Source: Microlunatus sp. Gsoil 973 (GTDB lineage Bacteria; Actinomycetota; Actinomycetes; Propionibacteriales; Propionibacteriaceae). From it: a DNA stretch of 64,000 bases. Position 1 is the first letter of the stretch. Each line of letters begins with the position of its first letter. The translations under genes were made by a program, and so were the position numbers. Positions 55,230 through 63,471 of the stretch are shown one piece after another. The DNA is taken from NCBI RefSeq assembly GCF_009707365.1, contig NZ_CP046122.1:1612001-1676000 (forward strand), written 5' to 3'. A model generated the notes under the pieces. The model searched no databases. It was not told the DNA's origin and saw only the letters and a list, made by a program, of their open reading frames with translations.

Positions 55230-56261
55230 GTGCCCACGACCGCCTGGGAACGAGAGCTGCCCTTCGCCGTACGTCCGGAGTCCGCCGCGACATTGATCGA
55301 CCAGGGGATAACCCGCGGCATCTACCGCGGCCGCGAGTGGCGTCGCGTACGGCGTGGCTATTACGTCCCTGCGAGAGCAGGGTGGCTGCCCGACGAACAA
55401 CGCTTCACCGCCGCGCAGCGGATTCTCGACGTCACGCCTGCCTTGTCGGGACAGGCGGCGCTCGCAACGTGGGCCGCGGCGTACATCTTCGGCGTCGACT
55501 GGTTGGACGGCTTCGACCCGAACACGCTCGAGGGTCTGCCGATCGACATCGTTGCCGGGGACCGCCGCCGACGGCAGCGCAAGGGAATCACCTATCGATT
55601 CACGGCGCTGCCCCACGACGAAACCGTCATCCGCCACGGAATGCGGATCACCGCTCCCATCCGTACGGCCTTCGACGGCGCGCGATGGGCCGGTTCGCTC
55701 GAGGACGGTGTGGTCTTCGTCGATGCCATCGCCCGGTTCTGCAGGCTCGATCTGGACGAGCTCAAGTCCTACGTCGCCGAGCATGCGCAATGGATCGGGA
55801 TCGAGCAGGCCACGGCGGCCGTCGCGCTGGCCATGCCGGCGGTGAAAAGCACCTGGGAGAGCCGGTTGCGGATGTGCTGGCTGATCGACGCCGCACTGCC
55901 TCCACCGCTGATCAACGTCCCGATCTTCGACCCGCGCGAGCACCTGTTGGGGATCGTCGACCTCTTCGATCCTGAATCGGGTCTTGTCGCCGAGTTCGAC
56001 GGCGGACAACACCGCGATCCCGAGCAGCATCGGCTGGACAACATCCGGGAGGAGAGTCTCGAGTCAGCCAACCTCGTGGTTGTGCGCTGCGACAAGACCG
56101 ACATACGCCGGGCCCGCCGGCAACTCGTCGACCGACTGAACGTCGGTCATCGGCGCGGCCAGGCGCGCGATCGGTCCAATGACACTTGGACTCTGCGACA
56201 GCCCGCCTGGTGGCGACGACGATCCGCGCGATGGCCGCCGGATGGCGTCCCGCTCACGTAA
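55230..56261 (+). CDS. AbiEi-like / DUF559 (Vsr-fold) protein flanked by element A
   Basis: A 343-residue soluble protein of a type frequent in actinobacteria. The N-terminal ~80 residues resemble the winged-helix AbiEi antitoxin-type domain (LIDQGITRGIYRGREWRRVRRGYYVP). A middle segment (APIRTAFDGARW) follows. The C-terminal domain looks like a DUF559/very-short-patch-repair endonuclease fold: ESRLRMCWL, then GIVDLFDPESGLVAEFDGGQH, where Glu, Asp and Glu could be the PD-(D/E)xK-type metal ligands, and LVVVRCDKTDI. Neither toxin-antitoxin nor nuclease activity is shown for this family as far as I know, and no partner toxin is adjacent. GTG 55230 is the likely start; the frame is open 52 codons upstream into the repeats. 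Element A copies lie on both sides. Confidence 0.75.
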   Translation: MPTTAWERELPFAVRPESAATLIDQGITRGIYRGREWRRVRRGYYVPARAGWLPDEQRFTAAQRILDVTPALSGQAALATWAAAYIFGVDWLDGFDPNTLEGLPIDIVAGDRRRRQRKGITYRFTALPHDETVIRHGMRITAPIRTAFDGARWAGSLEDGVVFVDAIARFCRLDLDELKSYVAEHAQWIGIEQATAAVALAMPAVKSTWESRLRMCWLIDAALPPPLINVPIFDPREHLLGIVDLFDPESGLVAEFDGGQHRDPEQHRLDNIREESLESANLVVVRCDKTDIRRARRQLVDRLNVGHRRGQARDRSNDTWTLRQPAWWRRRSARWPPDGVPLT

Positions 56262-56340
56262 CTCGCAAGCTCGAAGTTTGACCGTGCGGCTCCGACACGC
56301 CGGTCGCCCCAGCCGCAGGATCAAACTTTGAGCTTGCGGG
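56262..56340 (+). repeat. Palindromic element A, locus IV (single copy)
   Basis: TCGAAGTTTGA (56271-56281), GTGCGGCTCCGACACGCCG, then TCAAACTTTGA (56321-56331), 50 bases apart. The outer arms GCAAGCTC and GAGCTTGC are exact inverted repeats, giving the cleanest view of one unit: an about 70-bp imperfect palindrome built of two smaller palindromes. It begins immediately after the DUF559-type gene. Confidence 0.9.
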
Positions 56341-56415
56341 GGAAGCCGGGGGCGCGGCGGAAGCGGGGCGCGGCGGAAGCGGGGGCCGCGACGGAAGTGG
56401 GCGGGGGCGTGGGAG

Positions 56416-56985
56416 TCAGGTCGGATCGGGTGGATCGGCAGCGCGGACCAGGCCTTCCACGGCAGGGCGGAGCAGGGCGGCGACGTCGGCGGGACTGCGG
56501 TCGGTCAGCGGCTCGACCTGCAGCAACTCCCGTGCGATCGCCACCCCGAGATTGGTGGCGAGCAGAAGGTGAGCGCGGGCGTCCCGGTCCTCACCGGGAA
56601 GCGCTTCGGAGAGCAGGCGGGCGAGGTTGGTCAGTTCCGCGCGGGCGTGCTCCCGGGCGTCCTCGTTGGTCAGCATGGAACGCAACTGGGCGAGCGCTCC
56701 GGTTGCCCGCTCGTCGAGTTTGGCGGTCAGGCTGTTCAGTACGAAGTCGGCGGCATCGTCGATCGCCAGATCCGCGCCATCCCCCGGCTCCCCCATCACG
56801 TCGCCGAAGAGCGCACGCTTGTTGCCGAAGTAGTGCAGCACCAACGCAGGGTCGACCCCTGCCGTGGACGCGATGTCGCGCACCGAGGTCCGGTCGAAGC
56901 CGCGCTCGCCGAACAACCTGGCTGCGGCCTCGGCGATCCGCTGTCGTGTCTGTTCCTTCTGCTGAGCCCTGATGCCGGGAACCAT
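56416..56985 (-). CDS. TetR-family regulator
   Basis: A 189-residue repressor-type protein. The N-terminal helix-turn-helix region reads TRQRIAEAAARLFGERGFDRTSVRDIASTAGVDPALVLHYFGNKRALF, a textbook TetR signature. The all-helical C-terminal domain would bind an unknown ligand (TetR_C33-like by eye). It diverges from the NTF2-like gene, and a dyad suitable for a TetR dimer lies between the two (separate entry). Confidence 0.93.
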   Translation of the reverse strand: MVPGIRAQQKEQTRQRIAEAAARLFGERGFDRTSVRDIASTAGVDPALVLHYFGNKRALFGDVMGEPGDGADLAIDDAADFVLNSLTAKLDERATGALAQLRSMLTNEDAREHARAELTNLARLLSEALPGEDRDARAHLLLATNLGVAIARELLQVEPLTDRSPADVAALLRPAVEGLVRAADPPDPT

Positions 56986-57005
56986 GAGTTCACTCTACGA
57001 CTGTT

Positions 57006-57046
57006 GAACGAACGGGCCGATTCGTTCTACATTCGTTGAATGAATC
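57006..57046. promoter_or_regulatory. Dyad GAACGAA-N8-TTCGTTC plus nested ATTC/GAAT repeat, candidate TetR operator
   Basis: GAACGAA (57006-57012) and TTCGTTC (57021-57027) form a perfect inverted repeat in the 54-base gap between the divergent TetR and NTF2-like starts. A second ATTC...GAAT repeat (57031-57045) overlaps the NTF2-like start codon. Auto-regulation and control of the neighbour are inferred from position. Confidence 0.65.
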
Positions 57047-57549
57047 TTTCGCCCGAGCAACTGATCGGTCGCTATCACGCAGCGATGACCGCCGCCGACG
57101 CCGACGCCTTCGCCGACCTGTACGCGCCGGACGGCGTCCACGAGTTCCCGTTCTTCAACCCGTACGGAGTCACGCGACTCGAGGGACCCGCCCAGATCCG
57201 CGACTTCTACCGGCCGCTGTGGTCAGCCACTGACGTGGTCCTCGACCGCGTCCAGAGCACGGCGCTCCACCGCATCGACTCCCATACGGACGCCCATACG
57301 GACGCCCATACGGACACCCATACGGACACCCATACGGACACCCACACGGACACCCACACAGACACCCACACAGACACCGCCACCGACGGCACAGTGATCG
57401 ACGAACTGGTCTCGATGGGCCGTCGCGGACCGGACGGCCGCCCGTTCCGGCTGGCCGGACTGGTCATCCTGACCGCCCGCGAGGGCAAGATCGTCAACGT
57501 CCGGGACTACCTGGACCTGATGGGTCTGGCCGCCAGTGAAAACCGCTGA
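57040..57549 (+). CDS. NTF2/SnoaL-like protein with His-Thr-Asp repeat insert
   Basis: A 169-residue small alpha+beta barrel protein: LIGRYHAAMTAADADAFADLYAPDGVHEFPF at the N-terminus and FRLAGLVILTAREGKIVNVRDYLD at the C-terminus are typical of ketosteroid isomerase/SnoaL-like folds, so it may be an isomerase, cyclase or binding protein. Between strands two and three lies a 32-residue insert of eight 4-residue units, HTDA twice then HTDT six times (57283-57378), which is not part of the fold and is rich in potential metal ligands. ATG 57040 overlaps the operator candidate; the ribosome site is weak. Likely controlled by the adjacent TetR. Confidence 0.82.
   Translation: MNLSPEQLIGRYHAAMTAADADAFADLYAPDGVHEFPFFNPYGVTRLEGPAQIRDFYRPLWSATDVVLDRVQSTALHRIDSHTDAHTDAHTDTHTDTHTDTHTDTHTDTHTDTATDGTVIDELVSMGRRGPDGRPFRLAGLVILTAREGKIVNVRDYLDLMGLAASENR
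57283..57378 (+). repeat. Eight 12-bp coding tandem repeats
   Basis: Units of CATACGGACGCC or CACACGGACACC type, exactly 8 x 12 bases, drift from CATACGGAC to CACACAGAC along the array, as expected from stepwise duplication. The reading frame is kept in every unit; expansion or contraction would change protein length by four residues. Confidence 0.95.
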
Positions 57550-57574
57550 GCGGCCCCGTGATCAGGAGGGGTGA

Positions 57575-58624
57575 TCAGGCGAGGTGGCAGGCGACCTGGC
57601 GCTCGCCGGTGTCGGCGGCCAACACCGGCAGCGGAGTGCTGACACAGATCCGGCCGCGCTCACCCGCCTCGGCACGTAGCGGACACCGCGGATGGAACCG
57701 ACAACCTCCCGGGATCCGCGTCGGATCCGGCGGCTCACCGGTGAGCAACGGATGTGGCGCCTGGCCGGCCGAGGTGACGGCTGCGATCAGGGCCTTCGTG
57801 TACGGATGGGACGGCGCCTGCAGGACCTCCTCCACGGTGCCGATCTCCACAATCCGTCCGAGGTACATCACCGCCACCCGGTCCGCGATGTTCCAGGCCA
57901 GACCAAGATCATGGCTGACCACCAGCGCCGACAGCCCGAGTCGTTTCCGCAGGTCAAGGATCAGCTTGAGGATCTCGCCGCGCACCGACGCGTCCAACGA
58001 CGACACCGGTTCGTCGGCGATGATCACGTCAGGGTCGAGCGCGAGCGCACCGGCGATCACCACCCGCTGTTGCTGACCGCCGGACAACTCGTGCGGATAG
58101 CGGGCGAGATAGTTCTCCACCGGCCGGAGCCCGGCCTGTTCCATCGCTGCGTGCACCCGCCCGGTGAGATTCTCCCGGAGTCCGTGCAGCCGCAAACCTT
58201 CGGCGACCGAATCGAAGACGTTCTGCCGCGGATTGAGTGCGGCCGCCGGATCCTGCAGCACCAGTTGGACATGCCGGCGGTATTCCTTCAACGCGGCCGA
58301 CCGATAGCCCACGGGCTGCGATCGGTAGGTCACCCGCCCCGTCGTCGGCTTGATCAGACCGACCAACACCCGGGCCAGGGTGCTCTTCCCGCAACCCGAC
58401 TCGCCGATCAAGGCCACGATCTCGCCGGAGCCGATGGTCAGGTTCACGCCATCGACGGCCCGCGCCGGCCGCCGGCCCCGCCGCCCGGGGAAGGTCACGC
58501 CCACGTCGCTGACTTCCAGCAGGGGCGCAGCACTGTCGCCGGGCGACGCCGCCTGCTCCACCGGCCCGACAGCCGGGGAGACATCGGAAGCGCGCGTGAA
58601 CCCGTTACGGGATGCGGACGTCAC
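57575..58624 (-). CDS. Peptide-type ABC transporter ATPase (OppF/DppF-like)
   Basis: The second ATPase of an oligopeptide/dipeptide-type importer, 349 aa from GTG 58624. Walker A GESGCGKSTLARVL, Q-loop VLQDPAAALNP, signature LSGGQQQRVVIAGAL, Walker B DVIIADEPVSSLD and the switch His in VVSHDLG are intact. The C-terminal oligopeptide-ABC motif with Cys (GGCRFHPRCPLRAE) is of the type that binds an iron-sulfur cluster in some family members. About 35 residues of polar N-terminal extension precede the domain. GTGA overlap with the OppD-like gene. Last gene of the five-gene transport operon; converges on the NTF2-like gene with a 25-base gap. Confidence 0.93.
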   Translation of the reverse strand: MTSASRNGFTRASDVSPAVGPVEQAASPGDSAAPLLEVSDVGVTFPGRRGRRPARAVDGVNLTIGSGEIVALIGESGCGKSTLARVLVGLIKPTTGRVTYRSQPVGYRSAALKEYRRHVQLVLQDPAAALNPRQNVFDSVAEGLRLHGLRENLTGRVHAAMEQAGLRPVENYLARYPHELSGGQQQRVVIAGALALDPDVIIADEPVSSLDASVRGEILKLILDLRKRLGLSALVVSHDLGLAWNIADRVAVMYLGRIVEIGTVEEVLQAPSHPYTKALIAAVTSAGQAPHPLLTGEPPDPTRIPGGCRFHPRCPLRAEAGERGRICVSTPLPVLAADTGERQVACHLA

Positions 58625-59580
58625 GCCAGCACCTTCAGACACGCCGACTCCCGATCCGCGCCGGCCGGCCACAGGTCGATCCGGCTGGTCGTACATTCCG
58701 GCATCGACACCGGACAGCGCGGCTGGAACGGACAGCCGACAAGATCATTTCGGAGATCCGGAGGGTCACCGGCCAGACCGCTCGGCGCCAGTCGTGAACT
58801 CGGATCGCCGATCGTCGGGAACGCTCCCGCCAATGCCCTGGTGTAGGGATGCTGCGGGGAGTCGATCAACTCCTTCGACGGCCCGATCTCCACGATCCGG
58901 CCGGCGTACATCACCGCCAACCGGTCGCAGACCGAACTCAATACTGACAGGTCATGGCTGATCATGATCATGCCGATCCTGCTGTCGGCGACCAGTTCGG
59001 TCAGCAGGCCGAGGATCTGGGCCTGCACGATCACGTCCAGAGCGGTCGTCGGCTCGTCGGCGATGATCAACTCCGGGCGGCAGGCCAGCGCCATGGCGAT
59101 CATCACCCGCTGCCGTTGCCCGCCGGACAGCTCATGCGGATAGCTCGTCGCGCGCCGCGCCGACACCCCGACGCTGTCCAGCAGCTCGGCAGCCCTGGCC
59201 CGGGCCTCCCGCTCGCCCACCTTGTCGTGCAGCAGGATCGGCTCACGGATCTGTTCGCCGATCGTCCGGACCGGGTTCAGGGCACTCATCGCACCCTGGA
59301 AGATCACCGACGCCTCCGCCCACCGGACCGCGCGGATCCTCGCCCACCGGGCCTGGATCAGATCCTCGTCCTTGAACCGGACCGACCCGGTGACAGTCGC
59401 GCTGGGCGGCAGCAACCGCAGCAGGCTCAACACCGTCGTCGATTTCCCGGATCCCGATTCCCCGGCGATCCCGAGCGTCTGACCCGGCTCGAGACTGAAA
59501 CCCACCCCACGTACGGCGCGGACCACGTCCCCTCCGCTCCGGTAGCTGACCGCAAGATCGGAGACATCCAGCAGAGTCAC
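58621..59580 (-). CDS. Peptide-type ABC transporter ATPase (OppD/DppD-like)
   Basis: The first ATPase of the importer, 319 aa from GTG 59580, which overlaps the upstream permease stop by 4 bases. Walker A GESGSGKSTTVLSLL, Q-loop VIFQGAMSALNP, signature LSGGQRQRVMIAMAL, Walker B LIIADEPTTALD and switch MISHDLSV are intact, and the C-terminal motif GCPFQPRCPVSMPEC again carries the oligopeptide-ABC cysteines. The frame is open 35 codons upstream, but that part is antiphase to the permease. Confidence 0.93.
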   Translation of the reverse strand: MTLLDVSDLAVSYRSGGDVVRAVRGVGFSLEPGQTLGIAGESGSGKSTTVLSLLRLLPPSATVTGSVRFKDEDLIQARWARIRAVRWAEASVIFQGAMSALNPVRTIGEQIREPILLHDKVGEREARARAAELLDSVGVSARRATSYPHELSGGQRQRVMIAMALACRPELIIADEPTTALDVIVQAQILGLLTELVADSRIGMIMISHDLSVLSSVCDRLAVMYAGRIVEIGPSKELIDSPQHPYTRALAGAFPTIGDPSSRLAPSGLAGDPPDLRNDLVGCPFQPRCPVSMPECTTSRIDLWPAGADRESACLKVLA

Positions 59581-60479
59581 CGGTTCACCAGCCTCGGGTT
59601 CAGGATGGCCTCGACGGCCCGGCCGACCAGCGTGAAACCGAGTACGACGACCACGATCGCCAGCCCCGGCGGCAGGACGTACCACCAGGCACCGGCGGTG
59701 ATCGCACCCTGGGTGAACGCCTGGTTGATCATCGAACCCCAGCTGATGTCGGTCGGGTCACCCAGACCGAGGAAGGTCAGGGTCGTCTCCGACAAGATCG
59801 CCCCGGCAACCGTCAGCGTGCTGGAAACCAGGATCAGCGGCATCACGTTGGGCAACACATGCCGCACCATGATCTGGGTGTTCCCGGCACCGAGCGCACG
59901 GGCCCGTTCGATGTACGGCCTGGCTTCCACCGCGAGCGTCTGGGCGCGGACCAATCGCGCGGCGCCGGTCCAGGAGGTGACTGCGATGGCAACGGTGATC
60001 GACACCGGACCCTGACCGAGGACGACCGACAGCGAGATCGCCAGCGGAAGGCCGGGCAGGGCGATGAACCAGTCGGTGACCCGCATCAGGAGGTTGCCCG
60101 CCACTCCCTGGTAGTGCCCGGCGATCAATCCGATGCCGGCTCCGATCACCACCGTGGCGACCGTCGCGATCACTCCGATGGCCAGCGAGGGACGCGATCC
60201 GTAGATCAACAACAGCAGCACCGAGCGTCCCGGCTGATCGGTGCCCAGCGGATAGCCCGCCTGCGGCGGGGCCAGCAGCGGACCGGTCGCCGACGCGGCG
60301 CTGAGGTCGTCGTCGGAGATCCACCACGGCGCGGTCAGGGCCATCACGGTGAACGCCACCAGCACCACCAGGCCGACCATCCCCCACCGGTTGCGGAGAT
60401 AGGCGGAAGTGAAGTTGCGCAACGCCTGGGTGCGCGGCGGTGTGCCGGTCCTGATCATGGTCGATGTGGTGGCGGTCAT
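59577..60479 (-). CDS. Peptide-type ABC transporter permease (OppC/DppC-like)
   Basis: An inner-membrane permease of 300 aa with about six TM segments (first MVGLVVLVAFTVMALTA). The DppC-style periplasmic start (YPLGTDQPGRSVLLLLIYG) and the EAA coupling loop (YIERARALGAGNTQIMVRHVLPN) contacting the ATPases are clear, and the C-terminus ends in a short cytoplasmic tail. It overlaps the OppB-like gene by 4 bases. Confidence 0.93.
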   Translation of the reverse strand: MTATTSTMIRTGTPPRTQALRNFTSAYLRNRWGMVGLVVLVAFTVMALTAPWWISDDDLSAASATGPLLAPPQAGYPLGTDQPGRSVLLLLIYGSRPSLAIGVIATVATVVIGAGIGLIAGHYQGVAGNLLMRVTDWFIALPGLPLAISLSVVLGQGPVSITVAIAVTSWTGAARLVRAQTLAVEARPYIERARALGAGNTQIMVRHVLPNVMPLILVSSTLTVAGAILSETTLTFLGLGDPTDISWGSMINQAFTQGAITAGAWWYVLPPGLAIVVVVLGFTLVGRAVEAILNPRLVNR

Positions 60480-61537
60480 TGCGCACGCACCCGCGGATCG
60501 ATCACCCGGTAGAGCAGATCGGCCACTAGGTTCATGGCGATGATCGACGCGGAGAAGATCACGAAGGTTCCCTGCAGCAGTTCAAGATCAGGGATCTTCA
60601 GTGCGTCGTAGGTGAGCAGGCCGAGACCGGGCCAACTGAACACGGTCTCGACGGTGATCGCGCCGGAGATCAAGCCGCCGATCTGCAGGAAGATCACCGT
60701 CACCGTGGGAAGCATCGCGTTGGGTAATGCGTGTCTGCGCAGCACGTCGTCGTCCCGCAGTCCCTTCGCCCGTGCGGTGAGCAGATACGGGCTGCCCAGC
60801 TCGTCGATCAGCGAGGACCGCATGATCGTGACGTATTGGGCGAAGACCACAAGCACCAAGGTCAGACAGGGCAACGCCAGATGCCAGCAGACGTCGAGGA
60901 CCTGGGCGAACGGACCCCCGGTGAATCCCGGCGTCGTCATGCCGCCGGACGGGAACAGCGTCGGGATCGGACCGACCCCGGTGCCGAGCACGATCAACAG
61001 GATCAACCCGAGCCAGAAGGTGGGCACCGACCACAGGGTCAGCGAGACCCCGGACGCGATCCGATCCAACCACTGCCCCGGTCGCCAGCCGGCCCTGGCT
61101 CCCAGCCACAGACCGACGACGATCGAGATCAGCGTCGACGAGCCGGTGAGCAGCAGGGTCGGACCGATCCGGGGCAGGACCAGCGAGGCGACCGATTGGT
61201 TGTAGCCGTAGGAATAGCCGAGATTCAACGTGATGCTGTGCCAGACGTAGATCGCGAACCGCTCCAGGATCGGCTCGTCGAGGCCGAGCGACTTGCGCAG
61301 CGCCGCCAGCTGCGCAGCATCCATCGGCTTACCGGTCGCGCGGGCGATCGAGGCGACCGGGTTCTGCGGCATGATCGTGAACAGCACGAACCCGATCACC
61401 AGCACGACGAACAGGCTGATCAGCGCAGTGATGATCTTCCGTGCCAGATAGGACCAGAACGCCGTCCGTTCGACGCGTTCCCTGCCAAGTGGATCCTGCT
61501 CGGATTCGACGAGCTCGGTGGTGAGGACGGACGCCAT
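60476..61537 (-). CDS. Peptide-type ABC transporter permease (OppB/DppB-like)
   Basis: The companion permease, 353 aa from ATG 61537. TM1 is ITALISLFVVLVIGFVLFTI, followed by the DppB-typical periplasmic segment MPQNPVASIARATG and LRKSLGLDEP. The EAA loop reads YLLTARAKGLRDDDVLRRHALPNAMLP. About 30 extra N-terminal residues precede TM1 compared with E. coli DppB. It starts 4 bases after the binding-protein stop; the frame extends 27 codons into that gene without support. Confidence 0.93.
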   Translation of the reverse strand: MASVLTTELVESEQDPLGRERVERTAFWSYLARKIITALISLFVVLVIGFVLFTIMPQNPVASIARATGKPMDAAQLAALRKSLGLDEPILERFAIYVWHSITLNLGYSYGYNQSVASLVLPRIGPTLLLTGSSTLISIVVGLWLGARAGWRPGQWLDRIASGVSLTLWSVPTFWLGLILLIVLGTGVGPIPTLFPSGGMTTPGFTGGPFAQVLDVCWHLALPCLTLVLVVFAQYVTIMRSSLIDELGSPYLLTARAKGLRDDDVLRRHALPNAMLPTVTVIFLQIGGLISGAITVETVFSWPGLGLLTYDALKIPDLELLQGTFVIFSASIIAMNLVADLLYRVIDPRVRAQ

Positions 61538-61541
61538 CAGA

Positions 61542-63377
61542 TCATTCGCGATCGCCGGCCGTGCGACGCCGTCGCAGGCCGAAGAACACCCCGATCGCCG
61601 CCAGGACGACGACGACACCGATGACCGTGCCGATCAACGGCGCCCTGCCGGACGAAGTGGACGTGGTCTGAGCCGCAACCGGCGCGGCATGGGTCCAGTT
61701 GTAGAACAGGCTCTGCAACGGGTAGACGCCCTGGGCGTCGCCCTTGCCGGTCATGTAGCTGACCTTGTCGGTACGGACCGCCGACAGGCCGTCCTTGTAG
61801 TAGAGGATGACGTCGACCGCGGCGTCGTAGAGGATGCTCTGCATCTGCTGCATCGTCTGCGCACGGGCCTTCTGGTCCAGCTGGGTCTGCTGCAGGGCGT
61901 ACAGCTTGTCGTAGTTCTTGTTGCAGAAGAAGGAGTCGGTGTTGCCGCCCTGCCCGTTGTCATCGGGCAGCACGCCGCAGGTCTGGATGCTCAACAGGTA
62001 CGTCGGATCCGGGCCGGTCGACCAGCCGTCCATCAGGATGTCCCAATCACCCTTGGCCAGATTGTCGTTGAGCTGGCTGAAACTCATCGGCTCGACCTTG
62101 AGCTTGATCCCGATCGCCTTCATCCACGGCACCAGATAAGTCGCGATGGCGGCGTCGTTGCTGTCGTCGGAGTGGATGCCGAGACGGAAGCTCAGTTGCT
62201 TGCCGGTCTTCTTGTCCACCCGGATCCCGTCGGAGCCCTTCGGGTAGCCTGCCTGGTCGAGCAGCTGGTTGGCCTTGTCCGGGTCGTACCCGATCTTCTG
62301 ACCCGCGCCGGGTTGCCACGCCCACTGCGGGTAACCGGACGGGACATAGCCGGCGCCGACCTGACCCAGACCGTCCAGCACCTTGGTCACCAGGGTCTGG
62401 CGGTCGATGCCGTACTCGATCGCCTGCCGCACCGTCTTGTCGTGCAGGATCGGATTGCCGGTGCCGATCGACTTGCCCGACTTGGTCCGGGCGCCGGGGT
62501 TGATCTCGATCGCGGTCCAGCCGGTCGGTTCCTGCCGGTAGGTGGTGATCCCCGATGTGCCGTTCAGCGCCTTGTACTGGGTCGCGGTCAGGCTGCCGTT
62601 CTGCTGCACCTGTCCGGTCTTGAGCGCATTGACGGCGGCGTCGGAGCTGGAGAAGTACTGGCTGATCAGGGTGTCGTACTTGGGGGCCCCGAGAACGAAG
62701 TCCTTGTTGGCCTTCAGAGTGGCGTAGGTGGTCTTGAAGGCGGTCAGCGTGTACGGGCCGTAGCCGACGACCGGCTTACCGTCGGTCGGGATGCTGGTGT
62801 ACGCCTTCAGGTTCGAGACGTGGGCCTGCCAGATGTGTTGGGGCACAACCGGAAGCGACTCGTACAACAGGTTGGCCTGCTTGGTCTTGGTCTTGACGAT
62901 GAAGGTGGTGTCGTTGGGCGCCGAGACCGAGGCGATGTTCTCGACCAGGGTGCCGTTCGCGGTGGCCGCGACGGTGTTGGTCATCACCAGGTTGTAGGTC
63001 CAGGCGATGTCCTTGGCGGTCAGCGGTTGGCCGTCGGACCATTTGAGGTTCGGGCGGATGTCGAAGGTCCAGGTCAGACCGTCCGGCGAGGTGGTCCACT
63101 TCGAGGCCAGGTACGGCGCCGGCTGGTTGTTCCGGTCGCTGTAGGTGAGCGCCGGGAAGATCATGCTGATCACGTTCAGTTCGCCGTCGTAGTAGGAGAC
63201 GAACGGATTGAAGGTGGTCATCTGGGTGTCCGCGACGACCGTCAGCGTTGTGTTCCTCGGGGTATCGGCTGACGCCGGGACGGTTCCGCCGAGTATCGCC
63301 ATGGCGCTGCAGAGCACCGCGCCCAGTAGTGCGACGACGGCCCGGATCGGCGCCCGCCGTTGACCTGTGACGATCAT
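61542..63377 (-). CDS. Family-5 solute-binding protein with C-terminal membrane anchor
   Basis: The substrate receptor of the adjacent importer, 611 aa. A Sec signal peptide (VVALLGAVLCSAMAILGGTVPASAD) with AxA cleavage and no lipobox precedes the family-5 fold (PNLKWSDGQPLTAKDIAWTYNLV; GPYTLTAFKTTYATLKANKDFV; TVRQAIEYGIDRQTLV). After a Ser/Thr linker, a TM helix (IGTVIGVVVVLAAIGVFFGL) and RRRR stop-transfer end the protein, so it should be type-I anchored rather than lipid-anchored. This is the opposite solution to the orphan lipoprotein at 8.4-10 kb. First gene of the operon. Ligand unknown; peptides are likely from family. Confidence 0.9.
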   Translation of the reverse strand: MIVTGQRRAPIRAVVALLGAVLCSAMAILGGTVPASADTPRNTTLTVVADTQMTTFNPFVSYYDGELNVISMIFPALTYSDRNNQPAPYLASKWTTSPDGLTWTFDIRPNLKWSDGQPLTAKDIAWTYNLVMTNTVAATANGTLVENIASVSAPNDTTFIVKTKTKQANLLYESLPVVPQHIWQAHVSNLKAYTSIPTDGKPVVGYGPYTLTAFKTTYATLKANKDFVLGAPKYDTLISQYFSSSDAAVNALKTGQVQQNGSLTATQYKALNGTSGITTYRQEPTGWTAIEINPGARTKSGKSIGTGNPILHDKTVRQAIEYGIDRQTLVTKVLDGLGQVGAGYVPSGYPQWAWQPGAGQKIGYDPDKANQLLDQAGYPKGSDGIRVDKKTGKQLSFRLGIHSDDSNDAAIATYLVPWMKAIGIKLKVEPMSFSQLNDNLAKGDWDILMDGWSTGPDPTYLLSIQTCGVLPDDNGQGGNTDSFFCNKNYDKLYALQQTQLDQKARAQTMQQMQSILYDAAVDVILYYKDGLSAVRTDKVSYMTGKGDAQGVYPLQSLFYNWTHAAPVAAQTTSTSSGRAPLIGTVIGVVVVLAAIGVFFGLRRRRTAGDRE

Positions 63378-63471
63378 CCTTCACGACTCCTTCATCGATG
63401 TGCTCGCCCAGACGGTACCGGAGCTTGATTCCGGCCACGTTACGGGGATCCGCGCGTTCCGACGGCGGCTC

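Noticed and set aside
55230-56261. Complete AbiE toxin-antitoxin pair
   Set aside because: Only an AbiEi-like winged helix is seen; there is no AbiEii nucleotidyltransferase toxin gene next to it, and the DUF4037 gene is 25 kb away.
54529-57549. Integrative mobile element or prophage around the DUF559-type gene
   Set aside because: No integrase, transposase, tRNA attachment site or direct-repeat boundary is visible; only the palindromic elements flank it.
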